Source: Methanomassiliicoccales archaeon
GTDB lineage: Archaea; Thermoplasmatota; Thermoplasmata; Methanomassiliicoccales; JAAEEP01
Direction of reading: 5' to 3'
DNA: 64,000 bases
Assembly (NCBI GenBank): GCA_013415695.1
Contig: JAAEEP010000003.1
Span: forward strand, 74,882 to 138,881
Made by a program: the position numbers and the translations under genes. The notes under the pieces were generated by a model. The model did not search any database and was not told the DNA's origin. It saw nothing but the letters and a program-made list of their open reading frames with translations. The stretch's first letter is position 1. Every line of letters begins with the position of its first letter. Shown here piece after piece: positions 58,316 to 64,000 of this stretch.

Positions 58316-58566
58316 TCACCATACCTCCACTCGTACTCCTGGATAAGGGCTTTCTCATACTCCGAACTTGCGCTCGGAGGTACGTAGTTGAAAATCTTGA
58401 CTCTCCGTATCAATTCCCTTCCGATCTCATTCCGCTCCAACCCCATCGAATTCACCTCTTCCATGATCTGATCGAGCTGAGCAATTCCCACACTTGTCTC
58501 GCCCACTGTCATTCTCCTTATCTTATACGCCTTATCTAACTCGCAAGGACATGATTCATCTTTCAT
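58312..58566 (-). CDS. Small conserved protein of the permease operon
   Basis: An 84-aa protein with CPCELDK near the N-terminus, then a helical body (TSVGIAQLDQIMEEVNSMGL, RNEIGRELIRRVKIFNYVPPSASSEYEKALIQEYEW). I recall similar proteins beside permeases of this type, but know no function. The ATG at 58566 follows GGGGTGA; a GTG at 58569 is also possible. It lies between the permease and the thioredoxin-like gene and overlaps the latter. Confidence 0.78.
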   Translation of the reverse strand: MKDESCPCELDKAYKIRRMTVGETSVGIAQLDQIMEEVNSMGLERNEIGRELIRRVKIFNYVPPSASSEYEKALIQEYEWRYGE

Positions 58567-58570
58567 CACT

Positions 58571-59644
58571 TCACCCCGTTAAACCCCCATAGATCATTCC
58601 AGAGATTGTCGCGAGAAGGAGGGTCAGGAGAACATAGACCAGCGTCTTTCTCCCACCCATTATTCGGTTAAGGACTATGATGCTGGGAAGACTTATCGTC
58701 GGACCAGAAAGAAGCAGGGCTAAGGCGGGACCGTTGGCCATGATGCCCGATGTGAAACCAAAGGTGGTACCGATGATGGGGACCTCGAGAAGCGTTGGCA
58801 TGTAAAGGATTACTCCCAGTAATGAGGCTAGGAAGACAGAGGGCAGAGAATTGTCGCCAAGATAGGGCTGGAAGGTCTCAGGGGGCAAGAAGTAGGCTAT
58901 GACACCGACGATGAATGTTCCGATGATCAGTATGGGGAGGATCTTCTTGGTAAGATCCCATGTCTCGTAACCCCAATCTGTGACCTCGTCCTTCTTGAAG
59001 AAATATATAAGAAGGAGGGCTAGAGCCACGGTCAGGGCGTAGATTATCATCAGCTTGATGACGGGATCTAGGCCCGAGGCCCCGAATATCAATATGCATA
59101 TTAGCAGTATGAAGAAGAATACTACAACCCACTTGGGTCTTTCCCTTGGTTGTGTCGGCACCCCCAGAAGGTTCATTTTCTCCTTTTCCACCAGGTCTCG
59201 ATCGTGCTTCTTGAAGATCATCGACATGATCAGCCCAAGAAGTATGGCACTGAAGATTGCGGCCACAGCCCTGGCTAGACCCAGTTCGTATCCCAGTACC
59301 TGGGCAGTGTAGATGATCGCAAGAACATTGATGGCGGGTCCTGCAAAGAGAAAGGTCGTCGCGGGTCCTATGCCGCTTCCCTTCTTGTATATACCAGCAA
59401 AGAGCGGTATGATCGTGCAGCTGCACACGGCTAGAACGGAACCCGAGATGGACGCCAATCCAAATGAGATCCATCGCTTTGTGATCGGCCCGAAGTACTT
59501 CAGTATTATATCCTTCTTGATGAAAGCGCCTATCGCGCCCGCAATAAAGAAAGCGGGAACCAGGCAGGTCAAAACATGCGCGGAGAGGTACTCTAGAACG
59601 CTATCGATACCGCTGACGAATGCTGCTATTATAGCCTCAAGCAA
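58571..59644 (-). CDS. ArsP/DUF318-type permease
   Basis: A 357-aa polytopic protein of the COG0701 permease family, which includes ArsP methylarsenite exporters. About eight to ten hydrophobic helices run along it. Family features include CSCTIIPLFAGIYKKGSGIGPATTFLFAGPAINVLAI in the first half and the mirrored PTLLEVPIIGTTFGFTSGIMANGPALALLLSGPTISLPS in the second, a clear internal repeat. The start is a TTG preceded by AGGGAG. It is divergent from an ArsR regulator, with inverted repeats between them. Substrate (metalloid or other) is not determined. Confidence 0.92.
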   Translation of the reverse strand: MLEAIIAAFVSGIDSVLEYLSAHVLTCLVPAFFIAGAIGAFIKKDIILKYFGPITKRWISFGLASISGSVLAVCSCTIIPLFAGIYKKGSGIGPATTFLFAGPAINVLAIIYTAQVLGYELGLARAVAAIFSAILLGLIMSMIFKKHDRDLVEKEKMNLLGVPTQPRERPKWVVVFFFILLICILIFGASGLDPVIKLMIIYALTVALALLLIYFFKKDEVTDWGYETWDLTKKILPILIIGTFIVGVIAYFLPPETFQPYLGDNSLPSVFLASLLGVILYMPTLLEVPIIGTTFGFTSGIMANGPALALLLSGPTISLPSIIVLNRIMGGRKTLVYVLLTLLLATISGMIYGGLTG

Positions 59645-59660
59645 TGCTCTCCCTACCTAT

Positions 59661-59726
59661 TTCAAATTTTCTTGAATGGTAATATCCAGTAAGGATATAA
59701 AGGTTACGGATTCAAAAATATTTGAA
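59661..59726. promoter_or_regulatory. Inverted repeats in the permease/arsR intergenic region
   Basis: TTCAA-N6-TTGAA at 59661-59676 and TTCAAA-AATA-TTTGAA at 59711-59726 are two related inverted repeats between the divergent genes. They are candidate operators for the ArsR-type regulator; the second lies in the region where the promoters should be. Confidence 0.6.
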
Positions 59727-59769
59727 ATATCATACAATTTGACTAGGGTTGAAATATTATATTGGCAAT

Positions 59770-60153
59770 ATGAGATTTGTGAACGGGGAAAGGAAATCTG
59801 AACGAAGCATCTGCTTGGGTGAAGTGAACGTTTTAGCACCTGGAGAGGTTGTTGAGAACGTAGAAATCTTGGGTGGATTGGATTCTCTGAGATCAAAGCT
59901 ACCCCTAGATGATGAAATAGAGAAAATGGCTCACTCCTACAAGGCTCTGGCAGATCCCATCCGTATCAAGGTTCTATGGTCACTCTCCCTTAGCGATCTC
60001 TGTCCTTGCATTCTCAAGGAGATACTGGACCTCTCTGATTCAAAGCTCTCATATCATCTGAATATCCTTGAGAGTGCAGGTTACATTGCCAGCAGAAAGG
60101 AGAAGAACTGGAGGATCTACTCCCTTACTGAGAGGGGGTCTTCTGTTCTTTAG
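59770..60153 (+). CDS. ArsR-family transcriptional regulator
   Basis: A 127-aa winged-helix protein of the ArsR/SmtB family. The HTH region is YKALADPIRIKVLWSLSLSDLCPCILKEILDLSDSKLSYHLNILESAGYIASRKE. DLCPC sits at the start of the DNA-binding alpha3 helix, where ArsR proteins carry the metalloid-binding ELCVCDL motif, so metal or metalloid sensing by thiols is likely. The ATG at 59770 is preferred over the TTG at 59749. It probably controls the divergent permease operon. Confidence 0.9.
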   Translation: MRFVNGERKSERSICLGEVNVLAPGEVVENVEILGGLDSLRSKLPLDDEIEKMAHSYKALADPIRIKVLWSLSLSDLCPCILKEILDLSDSKLSYHLNILESAGYIASRKEKNWRIYSLTERGSSVL

Positions 60154-60213
60154 CTAGACTGAAGCAATCAAGGTCAACTTTTTATTTGGATTGCACCATA
60201 ACCCGGCGATAGC

Positions 60214-60471
60214 ATGGCTGTGACTTATAGATTCAAAGTTGGTGAGGGGCCAAGTGATAAGTTGAAGAAGATACGCGACAACATGGGGCCAAAAGGAATA
60301 AGATTCACATGCAATCCAGACGGTACTGGATCCTTCGGGGGAATGGGACTTGCGGGCAATTACTACCGGGAGGGAGACGAGATAGTCCTTACCCTGATCA
60401 CAGTGCCGCCGTTCACCACCTTCGAAGCGGTTGCTGAGGGGATTCGAAAATCCATCGAGGGAAACGATTAG
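60214..60471 (+). CDS. Conserved small protein, unknown function
   Basis: An 85-aa protein predicted to be a small beta-rich domain: VTYRFKVGEGPSDKLKKIRDNMG, FTCNPDGTGSFGGMGLAGNYY, GDEIVLTLITVPPFTTFEAVAEGI. I recognise no family. A TATA-like TTTTTATTT lies about 30 nt upstream of the ATG at 60214, supporting a leaderless start. Confidence 0.72.
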   Translation: MAVTYRFKVGEGPSDKLKKIRDNMGPKGIRFTCNPDGTGSFGGMGLAGNYYREGDEIVLTLITVPPFTTFEAVAEGIRKSIEGND

Positions 60472-60580
60472 GGCAGCTGGCCGTGATTTATTAGGCTCCT
60501 CATATCGGACTTGATGAAAACGTCATCGGCTATTGGGGATACCATTTCCAGTTCAAACCCAACGAAATTGAGGCCAGTAT

Positions 60581-61213
60581 ATGGTTGGAAATATCGATAA
60601 GGGAGAATTCCTAGGTCTCACGACCCATCGGATAGAGGCTCTTACCGACGGTGTTTTCGCAATTGCCATGACACTTCTCGTTCTCAGTCTGAATCTTCCC
60701 GAGATAACCAGCCAGGAGAGCTTTCATGACCTCCTTTACGGCCAAGTCCATGTCTTCCTCGCTTATGTTCTGAGTTTTCTTCTTCTGGCTGTATTCTGGA
60801 TAATTCATCATTACCAGTTTCATAGAATAGAGAGGACCGACAGGGTCCTTCTATGGATCAATATCATCATCTTGATGTTCGTCGCCCTTATGCCCTTTTC
60901 GACATCCATAGTGGGAGATTATCCATCCGAGCCTCTGGCCAAGGCCTTTTTCGATATGAACTTGTTTATCCTAGGCCTGCTCTTCTACGTGAACTGGAGG
61001 TACGCATCAGGACAGCATCGCCTCATCGATCCGAATATGCCTCAAGAAAAGATAGAACTGGTGGGTAGGAAATCATTGGTGATCCCGATCGTTTCTCTTG
61101 TATCATTTGTACTGGCTTTCTTAATAACAGATTACTCCTCGATATCATATTTACTGATACCCATCATCCTCTATCTTCCTTATTTCCGGGGGTCAAGCCC
61201 TTCGGTCCCATAA
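60581..61213 (+). CDS. TMEM175/DUF1211-family membrane protein
   Basis: A 210-aa membrane protein with six hydrophobic helices. The family hallmark is helix 1, RIEALTDGVFAIAMTLLVLSL, with the FAIAMTLL pore-lining pattern of the TMEM175-type K+ channels. FWIIHHYQFHRIERTDRVLLWINIIILM in the middle is also typical. Prokaryotic relatives form tetrameric K+ leak channels. It is independent of its neighbours. Confidence 0.9.
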   Translation: MVGNIDKGEFLGLTTHRIEALTDGVFAIAMTLLVLSLNLPEITSQESFHDLLYGQVHVFLAYVLSFLLLAVFWIIHHYQFHRIERTDRVLLWINIIILMFVALMPFSTSIVGDYPSEPLAKAFFDMNLFILGLLFYVNWRYASGQHRLIDPNMPQEKIELVGRKSLVIPIVSLVSFVLAFLITDYSSISYLLIPIILYLPYFRGSSPSVP

Positions 61214-61221
61214 CGTATTGA

Positions 61222-61644
61222 TCATGCGCCCATCATCCATTGGCTTACCATCTCACAGTCAAGTAAGGTGATCTCATTGCCATCTGGATCCTCGATTTTG
61301 GCGATTATTCCTCTCCAGGGGCGCCTCTGTGGGGGAAGTGTGAATTTCGCCCCCTTCTCCTTTGCCTTATCGATTAGTGAATAGATATCATCGACCAGGA
61401 GCATTATTCCAGTTGGCCCCCCTGGCTCTCTTATTCCATCCTTCTTCTGAACAAGTGCCAGCCTCCCAAGAGATTCCTCCGGGCCCAACTCCACCCAATT
61501 GTACCGCCTTTCGTCGACCCTAACCACCATTCCTAGTACGCCTGTATAGAAATCAATGGCCTTGTCTAGATCGGTCACCACGATCGAGGAGGCTCGAAGG
61601 CCTATTGCCCTGCCCCCAGCATCGTGTCTCTTGCCTTCCATCAT
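61222..61644 (-). CDS. Glyoxalase/VOC-superfamily protein
   Basis: A 140-aa protein with the two beta-alpha-beta-beta-beta units of the vicinal oxygen chelate fold (LRASSIVVTDLDKAIDFYTGVLGMVV ... GIMLLVDDIYSLIDKAKEKGAKFT ... IAKIEDPDGNEITLLD). The final PDGNEITLLD is characteristic. Function cannot be assigned from this. The initial MM is ambiguous (ATG at 61644 or 61641). Confidence 0.88.
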   Translation of the reverse strand: MMEGKRHDAGGRAIGLRASSIVVTDLDKAIDFYTGVLGMVVRVDERRYNWVELGPEESLGRLALVQKKDGIREPGGPTGIMLLVDDIYSLIDKAKEKGAKFTLPPQRRPWRGIIAKIEDPDGNEITLLDCEMVSQWMMGA

Positions 61645-61713
61645 CAACCACGGAATCCGAAAGCAAGGTAAATATTCTTATTCGTCTGAAGAAACGGGAT
61701 CAGGACCGGGCAC

Positions 61714-61920
61714 CTACTCATTCTTGGAGTTCCTACTGTTATCAATCAAAGTTCTTACAGCCCCAATTCCTATCCCAATAGCGAATCCCAACGGGATCAG
61801 CATGACATATATCTGGTCCAGCGTCAATGTGTAGAAACCCATTGCTAGTATAGCGCCTAAGCAGGTGCCGGTGAACATGCCATATAAGAAGTGACGCCTG
61901 GTCCAGGGTTCCCTCTCCAT
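61714..61920 (-). CDS. Small two-helix membrane protein, unknown
   Basis: A 68-aa protein with a basic N-terminus (MEREPWTRRHFLYGM) and two hydrophobic helices (TGTCLGAILAMGFYTL, IYVMLIPLGFAIGIGIGAV), ending in NSRNSKNE. There is no recognisable family. Tandem-helix proteins like this often act as accessory subunits; that is not supported by context. Confidence 0.6.
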   Translation of the reverse strand: MEREPWTRRHFLYGMFTGTCLGAILAMGFYTLTLDQIYVMLIPLGFAIGIGIGAVRTLIDNSRNSKNE

Positions 61921-61992
61921 GCAGACTAAATTGGCAGTATTGGAGATAAATTCTCTGCTGGAAAGCCATCTTGTTGAAACATGCCTTTCAGC

Positions 61993-62475
61993 TCACCGTA
62001 TCCTCTCGATATTACCTACGTATCTTTCTATGAGCGCCACATGCTTCTTCTCATCAGAAATTAGGTGATCAAGTATGGAGAAGAACTCGTCCTGATGTCC
62101 CTCCTTGAGAAGGGTTGAGGAGCCGGATTCCTCGATAGCCTCCTTGATTCCGTTGTAGATATCGAGGGCAAGCCTGTCATACTTGAGAAGCTCGTTCAGG
62201 ATCTCCTGGTCCTTCATGTTAGAGAAGTGGAAATTCCTGTCCTGGAGCGGGAGGGATTTCCTTCCTGATTCGATCTTGATCATCTCTAATATATCCTCGA
62301 TCAACTTGGTGTGCTCGTGGGATTCTGAGCTGAGGGTGAACAGCAGATCTCGCATCTCTGTTGTCTTCATCTCGATATATCCTTCCCAGATGGAAGTGGA
62401 TTCGAATCCCATTTCGATCTGTAGCGCCTTGTTCAGAATGTCTGCCAGCTCGTCACCCGAATTAATCGCGACCAA
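61993..62475 (-). CDS. Ferritin-like (rubrerythrin-fold) protein
   Basis: A 160-aa four-helix-bundle protein. Glutamate-and-histidine motifs are spaced as in ferritin-like proteins: ALQIEMGFESTSIWEGYIEM, SSESHEHTKLIEDILEM, YDRLALDIYNGIKEAIEES and LISDEKKHVALIERYV. A di-iron site is likely, but not every ligand can be assigned by eye. The start is the TTG at 62475, with GGTGAT nearby. It may store iron or reduce peroxide. Confidence 0.82.
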   Translation of the reverse strand: MVAINSGDELADILNKALQIEMGFESTSIWEGYIEMKTTEMRDLLFTLSSESHEHTKLIEDILEMIKIESGRKSLPLQDRNFHFSNMKDQEILNELLKYDRLALDIYNGIKEAIEESGSSTLLKEGHQDEFFSILDHLISDEKKHVALIERYVGNIERIR

Positions 62476-62573
62476 TCGATCACCGAACCACTATTGAAAT
62501 CGGATCATGATAATGATTACACCATTCGTTCCGTCTTATTTAATAATCCACATGCCCTTGAAACATCGATATC

Positions 62574-63173
62574 ATGGAGAAGAAGAATCTGATGAGGACC
62601 ACAGCAATCATTGGCCTGATAGGGGCCATACTCTTCGCCCTGTTATGGACCTCAGCGGTAATTGCCGACGGAAACTGGGTACTGGGTGAGGAGACCTTGA
62701 GCGAGCTTGGTGGAGATCGGCCAGGGAGACTCTACTTCAATACTGGCGTCATTGTGATGGGAATAATGGGGCTGCTATTCGCCGTTGGTCTGTTCCTCAT
62801 CCTCAAAGAGGATCTTCTCGGTAGAATTGGCACTTCAGTATTGTTCGTGGGGGCTGTTGCCCTGATCGGAGTTGGGATATTCCCCATAACCACAGGCGAA
62901 TACCACACGTTCTTCTCCTACGCATTCTTTGGCCTGATGCTGGTCACGATGTTTCTTCTGGCATTGCCGATATGGCGGGAGTGCAGGCTTGGCCCATTAG
63001 GGGGGATTGTGACTGTTGGAGCTCTTGCCGTCTCACTGGTTTTCCTGTTCACAAGCTCCATTCCATTGACTGAAGCTGTTGCGGTAATATGCCTTCTGAT
63101 ATGGACCGTGACCATCTCCACTTTAATTCTGACACTGCCTATGAGGAGAAAGGGATTTGGAGCTGGGAATTGA
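62574..63173 (+). CDS. DUF998 family membrane protein
   Basis: A 199-aa membrane protein with six hydrophobic helices. The DUF998 pattern after helix 1, EETLSELGGDRPGRLYFNTGVIVMGIMGLLFAV, is present, and a mid-protein IGVGIFPITTGEYHTFFSYAFFGLML follows. It is a relative of the gene at 41918. Function unknown. A TATA-like TTATTTAATA lies about 30 nt before the ATG. Confidence 0.9.
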   Translation: MEKKNLMRTTAIIGLIGAILFALLWTSAVIADGNWVLGEETLSELGGDRPGRLYFNTGVIVMGIMGLLFAVGLFLILKEDLLGRIGTSVLFVGAVALIGVGIFPITTGEYHTFFSYAFFGLMLVTMFLLALPIWRECRLGPLGGIVTVGALAVSLVFLFTSSIPLTEAVAVICLLIWTVTISTLILTLPMRRKGFGAGN

Positions 63174-63184
63174 TGAGAGAATAT

Positions 63185-64000
63185 TCACTTCCTGCCATAT
63201 CTATACTTGATGTTACAGCTTCCTTCCATGGACACCATGCAAGGGCCCATGGGATGAATTGGTGAACACCCCTTCCCAAAAGCGGGACATTCCTCCGAGT
63301 CCATGATCCCCCTTAGAACCTCTCCGCATCTGCAGCCCTTGAGCTCCTCTTCAACCGGCGGAAGGTCGGAAAGGAGTTCTTCATGAACCAGACGGGCATT
63401 ATGAGCGTCGAATTCATCCCTCAGTTCCAAGGCGCTTCCTCTAATGACGGGGAAACCTCTCCACTCCCGGTCAACCGGCTTGAATACCTGGGATATGGCC
63501 TCTATCGCTTTTGGATTGCCCTCATCCCTTACCACCCTCGAGTATTCATTCTCGACTTCATGTCTGCCTTGCTTTATTTGTTTAGCCAGCATATAGATTG
63601 ACATCATCAGGTCGAGCGGTTCGAAACCAGATATCACCTGCGGGATCTGATGGCTCTCGGAGAACGGCCTGAAGGGTTCAAGGCCTATTATGGTGGCCAC
63701 GTGCCCAGGTTGGATGAACCCATCGATGCGTATCTCACCCATATCAAAAAGTGCCTTCAAGGCGGGAGGGATCTGCCTGTGACAGCTATATATGGAGAAG
63801 TTCTCCGGAACGCCATCAAGAAGGGGGAAGGCCGTCGTCGGTATGGTGGTCTCAAAACCAATTGCCATGAAGACCAACTTATCCACCTTCTCAGCCATTC
63901 TTACCGCGTCCTCGATGGAGTAGACTATCCTGACGTCTGCTCCAGAGGCTTTCACCTCCGCCAGAGACCCCAATGGCGTAGGAACCTTGAGCATGTCTCC
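63185..64000 (-). CDS. hypD: Hydrogenase maturation factor HypD (C-terminal part, truncated by window end)
   Basis: HypD works with HypC, E and F to build the Fe(CN)2CO centre of NiFe hydrogenases. Visible segments are the core GFETTIPTTA, SCHRQIPPAL, IDGFIQPGHVATIIG and SGFEPLDLMMSIYMLAKQI. The C-terminal [4Fe-4S] cysteines are in CRCGEVLRGIMDSEECPAFGKGC. The gene continues past the window's right edge: the frame runs open to position 64000, so the ATG at 63994 is internal (GDMLKVPTP). Its presence implies a NiFe hydrogenase in this organism, a possible partner for the HdrA-MvhD fusion. Confidence 0.93.
   Translation of the reverse strand, partial: GDMLKVPTPLGSLAEVKASGADVRIVYSIEDAVRMAEKVDKLVFMAIGFETTIPTTAFPLLDGVPENFSIYSCHRQIPPALKALFDMGEIRIDGFIQPGHVATIIGLEPFRPFSESHQIPQVISGFEPLDLMMSIYMLAKQIKQGRHEVENEYSRVVRDEGNPKAIEAISQVFKPVDREWRGFPVIRGSALELRDEFDAHNARLVHEELLSDLPPVEEELKGCRCGEVLRGIMDSEECPAFGKGCSPIHPMGPCMVSMEGSCNIKYRYGRK

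Noticed and set aside
58878-59474. 198-aa minus-strand frame within the permease gene
   Set aside because: Shadow of the permease in another frame; no membrane helices and biased composition.
1-64000. CRISPR arrays, insertion sequences or rRNA genes
   Set aside because: No regularly spaced repeats, no transposase motifs and no rRNA-like stretches were seen on either strand.

Overview
The window is archaeal, most consistent with Thermoplasmatota or a related euryarchaeal lineage. The evidence is archaeal-type glutamyl-, valyl- and glycyl-tRNA synthetases, Trm1, THEP1 NTPase, the pterin aldolase MptD, an archaeal UbiD-type decarboxylase, an intron-containing tRNA-Cys, TATA boxes 25-30 nt ahead of apparently leaderless starts, and GGTGA-type ribosome binding sites. 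No methanogenesis enzyme is present, so the exact lineage is inference. A mcrA-type or 16S marker outside the window would be needed to place it.

Layout. Positions 1-10 kb are housekeeping: an ABC-F ATPase, an orphan 2-oxoacid oxidoreductase gamma subunit with an ADP-forming acyl-CoA synthetase subunit, mptD, THEP1, trm1, purA, a UbiD-family decarboxylase and gltX. At 10-12.6 kb lies an iron locus, feoB with a DtxR-FeoA fusion regulator and a palindromic operator. At 12.7-17.6 kb is a cysteine block: radical SAM protein, cysS, cysE, cysK, a Usp protein, and a tRNA-Cys with a 14-nt intron. At 17.7-26 kb are a homocitrate/isopropylmalate synthase-type enzyme, pyrK-pyrD, a cysteine desulfurase, three pilin-like proteins, a 2H phosphoesterase and a macro-domain protein. 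At 26-38 kb are a thioredoxin-reductase-like flavoprotein without the CxxC, PrsW, a ferredoxin, an amidohydrolase, Usp and CBS proteins, glyS, a structured leader followed by a CBS/HPF-like protein, valS, a DEAD-box helicase and tRNA-Gly.

Positions 38-46 kb look like an accessory region of small genes: ICMT-like methyltransferase, zinc ribbon, DUF5661-like, Tag glycosylase, DUF5678-like, DUF998, a PH-domain gene interrupted by TAG, a hydrolase and an MFS transporter. It has longer gene-free and AT-rich gaps.

The most notable system is the six-gene redox operon at 46.27-54.41 kb: hdrC, hdrB, a [2Fe-2S]/2x[4Fe-4S] protein, a fumarate-reductase-type flavoprotein, hdrA fused to mvhD, and a duplicated HdrD-like protein with four CCG domains. 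All genes overlap or nearly abut. It looks like a soluble heterodisulfide-reductase/fumarate-reductase assembly, possibly flavin-bifurcating. The hdrA frame has no standard start codon ahead of its conserved N-terminus.

Positions 54.4-64 kb hold small conserved proteins, hydrolases, an ArsP-type permease locus with a divergent ArsR regulator, TMEM175, VOC, ferritin-like and DUF998 proteins, and the C-terminal part of hypD, which implies NiFe-hydrogenase maturation in this organism.
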